Positions 27,487 to 37,431 are shown, counted from the stretch's first letter. The stretch: 56,215 nt of DNA from an uncultured Bacteroidales bacterium (GCA_947074105.1 CAMTON010000012.1:1-56215); one strand, 5' to 3'. Made by a program: numbers and translations. The notes: generated by a model not told the origin, from the sequence alone.

Positions 27487-29184
27487 ATGAAATTCCGTTT
27501 TTTGTTTGCTCTTGCAATAATTCTTCAATCGACATTATGTTTTTCTAAAAATATAGTCAATCGTACTTATCAGATTCCGGTTATGCTGGAACCTTTACTT
27601 GCCGGTAATTTCGGTGAGTTACGTCCTAATCACTTCCATTCTGGAGTAGACTTCAAAACCAAAGGAACAATCGGGCACCCGATATACAATTTTGATGACG
27701 GTTGGGTTTCCCGAATTGTTGTATCTCCCCGGGGATATGGTCTGGCTCTTTATATATCCCATTATAACGGGTTAACTACGGTTTATGCACATCTTGATAA
27801 ATTTGTCGGAAAAATCGGAGAATATGTTGAGAATTATCAATATGATAATGAAACGTTCGTTGTAGACACTCAGGTTCCGCAGGGAGCTCTTCCCGTTAAG
27901 CGCGGAGAGGTAGTCGCTCTTAGCGGAAACTCCGGAAGTTCGGCAGGACCTCATCTTCATTATGAAATACGTGATACAAAAACAGAGGAGGTTCTTGACC
28001 CTATGCCGTTTTTTGTCAATAAAATAAAAGATACGACAAAACCCGTACTTCGTATGGTACGCTTTTATCCTCTTGAAGGCATCGTAAACAACTCGTCAAC
28101 TGCCTCATACTCAACAAATCCGACTAAAGATGCAAACGGAAAACTGGCTCTTAAAGCTCCGGTCACAGCATGGGGAGAAATAGGTATTGGTATAAAAGCG
28201 ATCGATCGTATGGATAGCGTCTACAATACTTTCGGTGTCAAATATATACGCCTTTTTCAGGAAGATACTCTTATATTTTCAATAAGACAAGAGAAGTTTT
28301 CTTTTGATAAGACCAGGTATCTTAACTCTATGATAGATTATAAAGACTGGCATAATCATCGCTCAATGGTAACAAAACTTTATCGTGAACCCGGTAATTT
28401 CCTTGACAGCTACGGGAAAACGGTTAATGACGGAAAAATAAATATCAATGAAGAAAAGCTGTACAACTTCCGACTGGAACTGGCAGACAATCACGGCAAT
28501 ACTACTGTTTTACCATTTTCTATACAGGGTAAAAAAACAGAGCTTCGCTCTAAAAAAGAGCCCGGACCATACTTTTGCAAGTATGATACTGATAATATAA
28601 TATCTTCCGACAATTTCTGGTTTAACATTCCAAGAGGAGCTCTTTATACAAATATCGATCTTAAGTATACTACAAAGCAGTCAGAAAAAGGACATTCCCC
28701 TATTCATGTCGTTCATACTCCGGAAGTTCCCCTCCATACATATTGTGAGATTACCATTCCGGTTACTAAAGACAATATTAAGGATAAAAGCAAATACTTT
28801 ATTGCTTCATCCCGACACGGGAGACCACAATATAACAGTACTGCTTACATTGACGGTCAGCTTATAGCCAAAGTGAGAACTTTCGGGGAATTTTATGCCG
28901 CATCTGATACAGTTCCTCCTACTCTTTCCCCTCTCGGTTCTGCCAACTGGGGCAAATCAGGGCATATAAGATACCGAATCTCCGATAATCTTTCAGGAGT
29001 AAAAACCTGGAAAGGAGAAATTGACGGTAATTTCGCTTTATTTGAATTTGATGAGAAAGTTGGATATATATCCTACAAGATTGATAAGAAGCGGGTAGAA
29101 AGAAATAAAAATCACACTATAAAAATGACTCTTACCGATAATTGCGGAAATGAGACTGTCGACATTCGTAATTTTTACTGGTAA
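27487..29184 (+). CDS. M23-family metallopeptidase (LytM-type)
   Basis: Exported peptidoglycan endopeptidase or regulator of 565 aa with signal peptide MKFRFLFALAIILQSTLCFS. The M23 domain lies at about 40-175: HxxxD in NHFHSGVDF (His51, Asp55) and HLH in SAGPHLHYEIRD (His156, His158), so the zinc site is complete. A 400-residue C-terminal region follows, containing Ig-like or beta-sandwich pieces (DNLSGVKTWKGEIDG, TLTDNCGNETVD) that resemble those in other Bacteroidota M23 proteins. Probable cell-wall hydrolase; the cross-link cut is not evident. Separate unit, closed by the convergent hairpin at 29211-29253. Confidence 0.9.
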   Translation: MKFRFLFALAIILQSTLCFSKNIVNRTYQIPVMLEPLLAGNFGELRPNHFHSGVDFKTKGTIGHPIYNFDDGWVSRIVVSPRGYGLALYISHYNGLTTVYAHLDKFVGKIGEYVENYQYDNETFVVDTQVPQGALPVKRGEVVALSGNSGSSAGPHLHYEIRDTKTEEVLDPMPFFVNKIKDTTKPVLRMVRFYPLEGIVNNSSTASYSTNPTKDANGKLALKAPVTAWGEIGIGIKAIDRMDSVYNTFGVKYIRLFQEDTLIFSIRQEKFSFDKTRYLNSMIDYKDWHNHRSMVTKLYREPGNFLDSYGKTVNDGKININEEKLYNFRLELADNHGNTTVLPFSIQGKKTELRSKKEPGPYFCKYDTDNIISSDNFWFNIPRGALYTNIDLKYTTKQSEKGHSPIHVVHTPEVPLHTYCEITIPVTKDNIKDKSKYFIASSRHGRPQYNSTAYIDGQLIAKVRTFGEFYAASDTVPPTLSPLGSANWGKSGHIRYRISDNLSGVKTWKGEIDGNFALFEFDEKVGYISYKIDKKRVERNKNHTIKMTLTDNCGNETVDIRNFYW

Positions 29185-29210
29185 GAATCATTATCTTAAC
29201 AATGTCTGTA

Positions 29211-29253
29211 TAAAGGAAAAGAACACATCATAAAGATGTATTCTTTTCCTTTA
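29211..29253. terminator. Convergent terminator overlapping the HTCS stop
   Basis: Arms 29211-29229 and 29235-29253 pair over 19 bp with one mismatch and a 5-nt loop. The HTCS coding sequence ends at 29228, so its last eight codons lie within the hairpin. It can stop both the M23 and HTCS transcripts. Confidence 0.75.
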
Positions 29254-32200
29254 GTGTTTTTATATAAGATGAAGGAGTAGTTCCGAACTCATCTTTAAAA
29301 TATTGTCTGAAGTGACTCATATTATTAAATCCAAGCGAAGATGCAATTTCAGTTATCGTCATTTCACCTTTCAGAAGCAGGTTTTCAGCTTCTGAAAGTT
29401 TTGCTTTTCTTATCAGTTCATTAGAAGTCAAACCTGTGACAGATTTTATTTTCTTTGAAAAAGATGAATAACTCATACACAATTGTTCTGCGATAAAATT
29501 ACCGTTCAGTTTTTCGTTATAAAGATCAGTATCAATAATATTATTTATAGTTGCAAGAAAATCATTATCAAGTTTACTTACGGCATTCTCAGCAAGAACA
29601 GATTTATATGAATTACTGGAAAGATATGTTCTTAAATTCTCTCTGTTTCTCAGGAGATTATCAACTCTGCTTTGAAGTAAAGATGATGTGAAAGGTTTGG
29701 TAATATAAGAATCAGCACCTGATCTATAACCATCTTTCGTACTTTCATCTCCATCTTTCGCAGTCAAAAGAATAACCGGAATATGTGATGTTATAATATT
29801 ATCTTTAAGTTCCCTGCACATGCTTAATCCATTCATCACAGGCATCATTATATCACTTATAATAATATCGGGACACTCTTTTAATGCTACCTCAAGTCCT
29901 TCCCTGCCATTTTCTGCTTTATAAATACAGAAGTCCTTGCTGAAACAACCTGATATATAATTTAGAATTTCAGGATTGTCTTCTACAATCAGCATACTGT
30001 TTCTGCTATCGTCTGATATATCATTTATCTTGATTTTACTTTCCGTAAAAGGAGAATGAAGAGCCTCTGTATAAGTCTCTGAAACTTCAAGAGTCACAAA
30101 AAAAGAAGAACCTTTACCCGGGATACTTTCTACACGGATTTTAGCTTTATGAAGGTTAATCATTTTCTTCACAATGGCTAATCCGATTCCCCATCCTGCT
30201 TTCTTGTCATTATTATTAATGCGGTAGTATGAATCAAATATATTTATAATATCTTTTTGTGGTATTCCATAGCCTGTATCCCTTATTTCAATTTCCAGCA
30301 ATGAAGAGTCATTTTTTAATCTTATGAACAATTCTACTTTACCTTCGGGAGTATACTTTATAGCATTGTTTATAAGATTATCAAATATTATTGTGACTAC
30401 TTCCTTATCAAAATATATTTCAGGTATTTCATTCTCAATTTCAATATTCATAGATAAGCTTTTATTGAGATTTGAAATTTTATATTTAGTAAACACCTCA
30501 TTTATCAGTTCATATATATTTCCCTGCGCTACTCTCAACTGTCTGTCTGTTGCATCCTCTTTTCTCAGATCCATCATCTGATTGATAAGATTCAATAATC
30601 TGTCAGCGCTTTTGGAAATCACAGAAACTTTTTCCAGATCTCTGTCAGAAAGATTGTTTTCATCCATTAAATCATTAAGAGGTGCAATGATAAGAGTAAG
30701 AGGTGTCTTTAGTTCGTGTGCGATATACGTATAAAGATTTAATCTTTCCTCATTCATCTCAGCGTCTTTCTGTCGATATTTCTTTTCAAGATAATAGCTT
30801 ATAACAATCCATATCAGAACCATAGAAATTATTGCATAAATAATTTTTGCCGGTAAAGAAAGATAGAAAGGAGGTTTTATTTCCATGTGAAGTACAGTCG
30901 TTTCACTGAAAAGATCTTTTGATTTTATTCCGGCATACACTTTAAAAGTATATTTTCCCGGCGAAAGATTCCGAAAAGACACTTTATTACGATCATTCAG
31001 CCTAAAGACATTTACTCCTTTTCCTTCAAGAGCAAAAAAGTATTCCAGCTGATCTTCTAAAGCATAATCGGGAGAAACAAAAGATATATCAAAAGTATTA
31101 TCCTCATAATCAAGTTTTATATTATCTTCTGTCAAAAGTGACGAAACATAACTTTCGTTCTCTTTATCATATATATCAAGTGATGTAATAATCACTTCCG
31201 GAATATTCTTAATTTCATATTCAAAATGAGAATTAAAGAAACATATACCGTCATTCGATCCGAAATATATTGTTCCGTCTTTTTTAGTTGCAAAAGATCC
31301 GGAGTTAAAAGAAGCAGGTGCAATACCGTTTGAATAATCATAATTTATAATCTTTTTCTTTTCCGGATCATACATACTTATTCCGCTGTTAGTAGCAAAC
31401 CAGATGCTGTTGTTGTCTCCTTCACATACTGACTTTATATAATGATCCGTAATACCGTTTTCATAATTAAACGTTGTATATTCAAAAGTTTCAGGTTTTT
31501 CAAAATATATCGCACCATCAATGGTAGGTATCCATATTCCTCCCTCAGAGTCAGAATAGATTTGAGCAATACGATTAAAATCTTTAAAATGAAATAACAG
31601 ATTATAATCTTTATCGATTACAGAAAGCCCGCTTATTAATGAAGCTATCCAGATATTATTGTTTTTATCGCAATGTACGTTTTTCATGAGATTATTATTA
31701 AATCCCCAGATACGTAAATCGGGAAATTCTGACGAACCTTCGTTTTCATCAAATATCACAATTCCCCCGTCAGTTGCAAGAATATATTTATTATCTGCAT
31801 TTTCACAAATACTCCAGATTCTGTTATAACCGCTATTTTCTTTTATCGAATAGGTTCTGAAATCATCTTTTTTCTTATCATATTTATATAACCCCTTATC
31901 AAATGATCCGAACCATATATCTCCCTTTCTATCTCTGTATCCTGATACAATTATATTATCTTTTATATTGCTGTTTGATTTACTGTAGTTTCTTATTTTA
32001 TTTAAACTATTATCATACATGTCTATTCCAGCTCCGCGAGTTCCGATAAAAAGATTATTATCCGAATCTTCTATAATAGCAGAAACATTAGGGTGAGATA
32101 AAGAAGAGTCATCTTTCCTGCCTGAGGATTTCAGGTGATTGAACAGTGGTGAAATATGACTAATAAAATTTATTTTATTACCGAAAGCAGCAAGCCATAT

Positions 32201-33214
32201 ATTTCCGAACTTATCCCGGAATATGTCATGAATATAATCACTAGAAAGTTCCGAATCAGTTTTATTACCTCTCAGATGGGAAAACACGACTTTCCCCGGA
32301 CTCGATAAATCCTGTGACAAATCAAGGATATTCACACCTCCTGAAACGGTTCCTATCCATAAAGAACCATCAATTTCTTTGATGGAATGAATATCGTCAT
32401 CACTTAAGGAATTATTATTATCTGGATCAGAAGTATAAGATATAAATTCATCAGTCTCTTTCACAAACTGTATAAGTCCGTTTTTACTTCCTAACCATAC
32501 CTTTCCTTTTGAATCTATGAATACTCTGTATATTTCATTAGTTGGAATTGATTTTTTATTTTCTGCGGAATTGGAATATATTTTCAGTGATGCATCCTTT
32601 TCCGATATTACCGCAAGGCCGCCATTAACAAGAGCGGCATAGATCGTTCCGTCATTATCTTCCTTTATATTCCAGATCTGCAGGCGGGAGACGTTCTCTA
32701 AACCTTTTATTTCCGAATAATGTGTAATCTTATCATTTTTAGTATCGACTTTAAAAATACCTTCATTGTATCCGCTTACTATAAGATTTCCCTCTTTTGA
32801 ATATATTATATCTGTCAAACCTCCTGTTCGGGTACTGTTTTCCGTATTATTATATGGGAAATGATAAAATATCTCATTTTTATAATCAAACTTAACTAAA
32901 CCTGAGTCCTGTGTTGCAATCCATAATATATCATTTTCTCTGTCGTCTATAATCTTATTGATGCCGTTGCATTTAAGAGAATTCTCTTTTCCGTAACCGG
33001 CTTTGTAAACTTTAATTCTGTTGCCGTCATAACGGTTAAGGCCGAAATCCGAACCAAACCACATAAATCCATTTTTATCCTGAGTCACGCAGCTTATATT
33101 GTCATTTGACAAACCATGTTCCAGACCTATCTTTTTTACAGACAATCCGGATGAATATCCTAAAGTGAAGGATAATAAAAAAAGAGTGATCAGGTATGTT
33201 ATTCTTTGCATCAT
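29228..33214 (-). CDS. Hybrid two-component system sensor/regulator (HTCS)
   Basis: One-protein signalling system of 1328 aa from the ATG at 33214 (MMQRITYLITLFLLSF, a signal/TM segment); an earlier in-frame ATG at 33289 has no signal-like start. Periplasmic sensor: repeated Reg_prop beta-propeller units (NGFMWFGSDFGLNRYDG, GKVWLGSKNGL, GNIWLAAFGNK, and others), then a Y_Y_Y domain (YTFKVYAGIKS). One TM helix near 800. Cytoplasmic: HisKA with His833 in YIAHELKTPLTLI, HATPase (NAIKYTPEG, DTGYGIP, GWGIGLAIVKKM), receiver with Asp1121 in ISDIMMPVMNG, and a C-terminal AraC helix-turn-helix (MTITEIASSLGFNNMSHFRQYF). HTCS proteins sense glycan fragments and turn on a neighbouring polysaccharide locus. 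It diverges from a GH43 lipoprotein gene, its probable target. Confidence 0.96.
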   Translation of the reverse strand: MMQRITYLITLFLLSFTLGYSSGLSVKKIGLEHGLSNDNISCVTQDKNGFMWFGSDFGLNRYDGNRIKVYKAGYGKENSLKCNGINKIIDDRENDILWIATQDSGLVKFDYKNEIFYHFPYNNTENSTRTGGLTDIIYSKEGNLIVSGYNEGIFKVDTKNDKITHYSEIKGLENVSRLQIWNIKEDNDGTIYAALVNGGLAVISEKDASLKIYSNSAENKKSIPTNEIYRVFIDSKGKVWLGSKNGLIQFVKETDEFISYTSDPDNNNSLSDDDIHSIKEIDGSLWIGTVSGGVNILDLSQDLSSPGKVVFSHLRGNKTDSELSSDYIHDIFRDKFGNIWLAAFGNKINFISHISPLFNHLKSSGRKDDSSLSHPNVSAIIEDSDNNLFIGTRGAGIDMYDNSLNKIRNYSKSNSNIKDNIIVSGYRDRKGDIWFGSFDKGLYKYDKKKDDFRTYSIKENSGYNRIWSICENADNKYILATDGGIVIFDENEGSSEFPDLRIWGFNNNLMKNVHCDKNNNIWIASLISGLSVIDKDYNLLFHFKDFNRIAQIYSDSEGGIWIPTIDGAIYFEKPETFEYTTFNYENGITDHYIKSVCEGDNNSIWFATNSGISMYDPEKKKIINYDYSNGIAPASFNSGSFATKKDGTIYFGSNDGICFFNSHFEYEIKNIPEVIITSLDIYDKENESYVSSLLTEDNIKLDYEDNTFDISFVSPDYALEDQLEYFFALEGKGVNVFRLNDRNKVSFRNLSPGKYTFKVYAGIKSKDLFSETTVLHMEIKPPFYLSLPAKIIYAIISMVLIWIVISYYLEKKYRQKDAEMNEERLNLYTYIAHELKTPLTLIIAPLNDLMDENNLSDRDLEKVSVISKSADRLLNLINQMMDLRKEDATDRQLRVAQGNIYELINEVFTKYKISNLNKSLSMNIEIENEIPEIYFDKEVVTIIFDNLINNAIKYTPEGKVELFIRLKNDSSLLEIEIRDTGYGIPQKDIINIFDSYYRINNNDKKAGWGIGLAIVKKMINLHKAKIRVESIPGKGSSFFVTLEVSETYTEALHSPFTESKIKINDISDDSRNSMLIVEDNPEILNYISGCFSKDFCIYKAENGREGLEVALKECPDIIISDIMMPVMNGLSMCRELKDNIITSHIPVILLTAKDGDESTKDGYRSGADSYITKPFTSSLLQSRVDNLLRNRENLRTYLSSNSYKSVLAENAVSKLDNDFLATINNIIDTDLYNEKLNGNFIAEQLCMSYSSFSKKIKSVTGLTSNELIRKAKLSEAENLLLKGEMTITEIASSLGFNNMSHFRQYFKDEFGTTPSSYIKTLKEKNTSL

Positions 33215-33233
33215 ATCAGAATTAGGGATAAGG

Positions 33234-33241
33234 CAAAAATA
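33234..33241 (-). promoter_or_regulatory. Candidate -7 element for the HTCS gene
   Basis: TATTTTTG on the minus strand matches TAnnTTTG, 20 bases upstream of the ATG at 33214. This supports the downstream start over the ATG at 33289, which would lie upstream of the promoter. Confidence 0.45.
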
Positions 33242-33444
33242 AATATTTAAAATAATTTCCGGTAATAAAACCGTCTCTGAGATATTCATTTACAGGTTTT
33301 GGCTCTATTTTTCCTTTTTTTGGTCCTTCATAAAGTTCCAGCCGGTAATACTTTTGCAATAACGAAAAGAGCTTATATTCATTTTTATGCAACTCATTAA
33401 GTGTGTATGCAAAATCAATTAAATCTATAATACATAAAATCTCT

Positions 33445-34746
33445 ATGCAACAAAGAAATCTGTTCTCGATATTTATATTATGTCTTCTGTTCCTGCATTC
33501 ATGCGGAACGACAAAAGAAAAAATTCTGGCAAAAACTGACTCTGATAATATCGTCTTTTCAGAATCATATCTTAACAATCTCAGATGGAACCTCCCTTTA
33601 CCGGAAGCAGGTTCAAACGGTTCTGAAATAGAATGGAAATCTTCTGACAAAGAGTATATTTCTGACAACGGAACACTTAATAAATTATCAGAACGAGGGA
33701 AAAAACAGAAAAAAGTAAATCTCACAGCCTTTATCACTAACGGTGAAGCAAGAGTCAAAAAGAATTTCAAATTTACTATCGCTTTTGAGGAGCCAAAATA
33801 TGACGGTTATCTTTTCGCTTATTTTGAAGGTTCCGGAGAAAGAAATCTTCAGGAGCAACTACGATTCGGAGTAAGTGCCAATGCTACTGACTGGTTTGCA
33901 CTGAATGATAACAACCCTATAATTCCTTCATCTGAAATTTCAAAAACAGGAGGAATAAGAGATCCGCATATATTGCGCGGAGAAGATGAAAAATCATTCT
34001 TTATGGTAGCCACAGATATGTTTACCATGAAAGACGGATGGGGAAGTAATCCCGGCATTATTCTTATGAAATCTGATAATCTTATAGAATGGCAACATTC
34101 TGTAATAGATTTTGCTGATGTCTATCCTGAAAAATTCGGAAATGTACAATGGGTATGGGCTCCTCAGGTGATATTCGATCCTGAAGCTGATAAATATCTT
34201 GTTTATTTTACCATAAGATACAAAAACGAACATAATCTTGATTTCTACTGTGCTCACGCCAATGATGATTTCTCAGGTTTTATAAATGAACCGGAATTAA
34301 TGTTCAGAGCTGAATACGGTGCAATAGATGGAGATATTCTGTACAAAGATGGCATTTATCATTTTTTCTTTAAGGGAAATACAAAAGATGAACATGGCCA
34401 TGAATATAAAAACGGAATACAGAAAGCTGTATCAACCTCTCTGAAAGGACCATGGGTTGAAGATTATAAATACTATGACTACTATTCAGCTAAGAAAATT
34501 CCGGTAGAAGGATCAAGTGTTTTTAAATTAAACGGAGAAGACAGATATTATCTTATGTACGATATTTATATGAATCAGAGATATGAATATCAGGAAAGTT
34601 GCGACTTATTCGAATTTACCGAACAGCCAAAATCTTTCACAAAGAATTTCAATCCGCGTCACGGGAGTATAATAAGTATTACAACTGAGGAAGCATTACG
34701 TTTGAATGACAAATGGGGAGGTGTTCCTAAAACAATTATAAATTAA
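33445..34746 (+). CDS. Glycoside hydrolase family 43 lipoprotein
   Basis: Surface-exposed or periplasmic glycosidase of 433 aa. Start set at 33445, which gives a lipoprotein signal with Cys20 (FLHSC). Residues about 27-110 form an Ig-like module (IEWKSSDKEYISDNGTL), of the kind often placed ahead of GH43 domains. Five-bladed propeller with the three GH43 acids in expected order: Asp173 in GGIRDPHIL (base), Asp295 in GAIDGDIL (pKa-tuning), Glu355 in VEGSSVFK (acid). WVWAPQVIFD is also typical. GH43 enzymes mostly remove arabinose, xylose or galactofuranose; the subfamily cannot be told. Next to a divergent HTCS, which likely controls it; no SusC/SusD pair is present. Confidence 0.88.
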   Translation: MQQRNLFSIFILCLLFLHSCGTTKEKILAKTDSDNIVFSESYLNNLRWNLPLPEAGSNGSEIEWKSSDKEYISDNGTLNKLSERGKKQKKVNLTAFITNGEARVKKNFKFTIAFEEPKYDGYLFAYFEGSGERNLQEQLRFGVSANATDWFALNDNNPIIPSSEISKTGGIRDPHILRGEDEKSFFMVATDMFTMKDGWGSNPGIILMKSDNLIEWQHSVIDFADVYPEKFGNVQWVWAPQVIFDPEADKYLVYFTIRYKNEHNLDFYCAHANDDFSGFINEPELMFRAEYGAIDGDILYKDGIYHFFFKGNTKDEHGHEYKNGIQKAVSTSLKGPWVEDYKYYDYYSAKKIPVEGSSVFKLNGEDRYYLMYDIYMNQRYEYQESCDLFEFTEQPKSFTKNFNPRHGSIISITTEEALRLNDKWGGVPKTIIN

Positions 34747-35264
34747 ATTTTTCATTTAGTAAAAGACTGAATTTTCAGTTATGTCCGAAATAATAATTAT
34801 AAAAGTATCAGCAACAGGTTTTATCTTATTCATATAGACTTATAAATTTATAATCATAGCTTACATACGGGAAAGCCCTCTTTTTATCATAGTTTACGGA
34901 ATCTACATTATTAATTTGAGAAACTTCCGGAAAAATTTATCAATCCGGGATAAAAAATCTTCATATTATTATGACCTTATAATAATATGAAGATTTTATT
35001 TATATGTATATAACCATAAAATCACTTCTGTTATCCTGTTTAAAAGCGAGGGGAAACCCGTTTTTTTATGTCATTAGGCTTATTAAAATGCGATTTTTTT
35101 AAATTTTCACCCTGAAAAATCATATTTTATTAATTGTTTAGAAAAATAATTTAGTCCTGTTCTTAGAAATCAATAACTTAGCAGTGCTTATTTTAGACTG
35201 AATAAAAAGAAAGACTAAATTAATAAAATTAAAAACTTACTTATGAATTAAATACGAATTCGTA
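34747..35264. other. Gene-free stretch behind GH43
   Basis: 518 bp, AT-rich, no supported ORF. It holds the 19-bp hairpin at 34954-34997; otherwise nothing recognisable. The promoter of the LtaS-like gene must lie in its right part, but no consensus element is clear. Confidence 0.6.
34954..34997. terminator. Long AT-rich hairpin behind GH43
   Basis: Arms 34954-34972 and 34979-34997 are exact 19-bp reverse complements with a 6-nt loop, followed by ATTTATAT. Probable terminator for the GH43 transcript although it lies about 210 bases past the stop. Confidence 0.6.
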
Positions 35265-37310
35265 ATGAAACAGATTATAATAAATTTAATAAAGACGTAC
35301 CTTAAATTCATACTGATCTTTGCAATACAGAAGCCGCTTTTCATGCTTTATCATTTCGATCTTTATAAAGACGTTGCCGCTTCAGAATGGTTTAAAGTAA
35401 TATGGCATGGCCTTCCTATCGACCTGTCAATGGCAGGATATCTAATGGTAATTCCTGTATTCTTCCGTCTTGTCTCGGAATGGTTTAACGGAGACTGGTA
35501 TAACCTTGTTAAAGGATTATATTATATGATAGTCTCATTATTTATATCAATAGTTTTTGTTGTAGATATAGAATTATATTCTTTCTGGGGATTCCGACTT
35601 GATTCAACCCCGCTTTTCTATATGAGAAATCCGTCTGAAGCCATGGCAAGTATTTCCGGCTGGCAGATGATTCTTGTTCCGGTAACTGTCTTTATCATAA
35701 CGTTTGCTACGTATAAGTTTATGATTCAGAATAATAAAGAGAGAAACTTCAGTTTCACTATTCCTGAAAGATGCAAAGACTCTCTTGTTTATGTTCTTAT
35801 TATGGGACTTTTATTTATACCTATCAGAGGTGGATTTACTGTTTCTACGATGAATGTCGGAAAAGCATATTATTCCAGTAATCTTGTATTAAACCACGCT
35901 GCCATAAATCCAATGTTCAGCTTTGTAAGTTCCTTAAGCAAGAATTCAGATCTTGGAACTCAGTACAGATATATGGAAGATGACATTGCGAATGAAAAAT
36001 ACACCAAATTAGTTTATAATGAGAATTCTTCACTTCTTACCGATGTTATTGATACAGTAGGTTATCAGAGTGACACAATCTGGATAAAAGAAACTCCGGC
36101 ACAGCTTCGAAGAAGAAAAGCTCTTAATAACGGTAAAGCAGAACCTTTGTTTTCAATTGAAACAACTCCGATTCTTGAAAATCTTCGGACAAAACCTCTT
36201 CTTAAAATTGAAAATCCAAATATTCTTCTTATCGTTCTTGAAAGTTTTTCCGGAAAAATCATAGAAGGTCTTGGAGGAGAAAAAGGTATCGCTCCTACTA
36301 TGAACCGCTTATTTGATGAAGGCATTGCTTTTACTAATTTCTATGCCAACAGCTTCAGAACAGATCGTGGTTTGGTTTCTATTTTGAGCGGTTTTCCTGC
36401 TCAACCGACAACATCGGTAATGAAATATCCGGCAAAAGCTCAAAGTCTTCCTTCTATTTCCGGATCACTTAAAAAATCCGGATACGAAGATCTCAGTTTC
36501 CTTTATGGCGGAGATGCTGATTTTACAAATATGCGCGGATATTTTATGGGTGCAGGTTTCGATCAGATAATATGCGATAAAAATTTCCCTATTTCTCAAC
36601 GCATGACAAAATGGGGTGTTCGTGATGACCTTACATTCGCTTATCTTACCGAAGAATTTATAAAAGAAGATTCACTGAGATATAAGGAAAACAATAAAAA
36701 GGCTCCTTTCTTTAAGATGTTCCTTACCTTAAGTTCTCATGAGCCATTTGATGTCCCTACTAACAAATTCCAGTCTCCTTATCTGAATTCTGTAGCTTAT
36801 ACCGACAGCTGTCTGGGATTATTTATTGATGAATTCAAAAAGACTGAATTATGGGATAACACCCTTGTAATTCTTGTTCCCGATCATTCGATGCTTTATC
36901 CGTCCACTATTAATAACGCGGAACCCGGAAGATATCATATTCCAATGATATGGACAGGGGGTGCAGTTAACGGAAGTCGCAAAATAGACAGGTTCGGGTC
37001 TCAGATTGATATAGCATCAACACTTCTTTCTCAGCTTAACATTGATACTGAAGATTTCAAATACAGCAAAGATATGATGTCAAACGACTATAATCACTTT
37101 GCATATTATACTTTCAAAGACGGTTTCGGTATACTTAATGATTCTGATATCTCTGTTTACAATTGTGAAGCTTCATGTCCTTTTTCTCTTAAAGATATTT
37201 CTTCTGATAAGGAAAAGTACAGTAAGTATTTCGACAGACAGAGTACTGAAATGGAAGAAAACGGAAAAGCTTTTCTTCAGGTCCTTTACAATGATCTCAG
37301 CAAAAGATAA
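35265..37310 (+). CDS. LtaS-like membrane sulfatase-fold transferase
   Basis: Inner-membrane enzyme of 681 aa: five TM helices in the first 210 residues (for example GYLMVIPVFF, MIVSLFISIVFVVDIEL, MILVPVTVFIITFATY), then an extracytoplasmic alkaline-phosphatase/sulfatase domain. Catalytic features: metal-binding Glu in NILLIVLESFSG, nucleophile Thr366 in SFRTDRG, and LTLSSHEPFDVP and LVPDHSML with the Asp-His pair. This is the LtaS family, which in Gram-positives polymerises glycerolphosphate. Bacteroidota have no lipoteichoic acid, so here it probably transfers phosphoglycerol or phosphoethanolamine onto a lipid or glycan of the envelope. Substrate not shown by context. Monocistronic, with a 24-bp stem terminator right after the stop. 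Confidence 0.9.
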   Translation: MKQIIINLIKTYLKFILIFAIQKPLFMLYHFDLYKDVAASEWFKVIWHGLPIDLSMAGYLMVIPVFFRLVSEWFNGDWYNLVKGLYYMIVSLFISIVFVVDIELYSFWGFRLDSTPLFYMRNPSEAMASISGWQMILVPVTVFIITFATYKFMIQNNKERNFSFTIPERCKDSLVYVLIMGLLFIPIRGGFTVSTMNVGKAYYSSNLVLNHAAINPMFSFVSSLSKNSDLGTQYRYMEDDIANEKYTKLVYNENSSLLTDVIDTVGYQSDTIWIKETPAQLRRRKALNNGKAEPLFSIETTPILENLRTKPLLKIENPNILLIVLESFSGKIIEGLGGEKGIAPTMNRLFDEGIAFTNFYANSFRTDRGLVSILSGFPAQPTTSVMKYPAKAQSLPSISGSLKKSGYEDLSFLYGGDADFTNMRGYFMGAGFDQIICDKNFPISQRMTKWGVRDDLTFAYLTEEFIKEDSLRYKENNKKAPFFKMFLTLSSHEPFDVPTNKFQSPYLNSVAYTDSCLGLFIDEFKKTELWDNTLVILVPDHSMLYPSTINNAEPGRYHIPMIWTGGAVNGSRKIDRFGSQIDIASTLLSQLNIDTEDFKYSKDMMSNDYNHFAYYTFKDGFGILNDSDISVYNCEASCPFSLKDISSDKEKYSKYFDRQSTEMEENGKAFLQVLYNDLSKR

Positions 37311-37320
37311 ATAGAATTAT

Positions 37321-37373
37321 ATATTATACGAAAAAAGCCATGCAATATCTGCATGGCTTTTTTCGTATAATAT
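37321..37373. terminator. 24-bp perfect-stem bidirectional terminator
   Basis: Arms 37321-37344 and 37350-37373 are exact reverse complements (core AAAAAAGCCATGCA) with a 5-nt loop. Runs of six A/T sit symmetrically in the stem, so it can end both the LtaS-like (plus) and C69 (minus) transcripts. Confidence 0.9.
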
Positions 37374-37409
37374 GAACCGGGACATGATTTTATAATCCCG
37401 GTTCATATT
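37369..37409. terminator. Second hairpin overlapping the 24-bp stem
   Basis: Arms 37369-37382 and 37396-37409 (TATGAACCGGGA core) pair over 14 bp with a 13-nt loop. The left arm shares bases 37369-37373 with the preceding stem, so the two structures compete. On the minus strand it lies between the C69 stop and the stronger terminator. Confidence 0.6.
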
Positions 37410-37431
37410 CAGTTATATTTGTTCTGACAGA

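Noticed and set aside
33222..33770. Minus-strand ORF of 182 codons over the GH43 start
   Set aside because: Antisense to the GH43 signal and Ig-like region; no family pattern, and GH43 has all catalytic residues.
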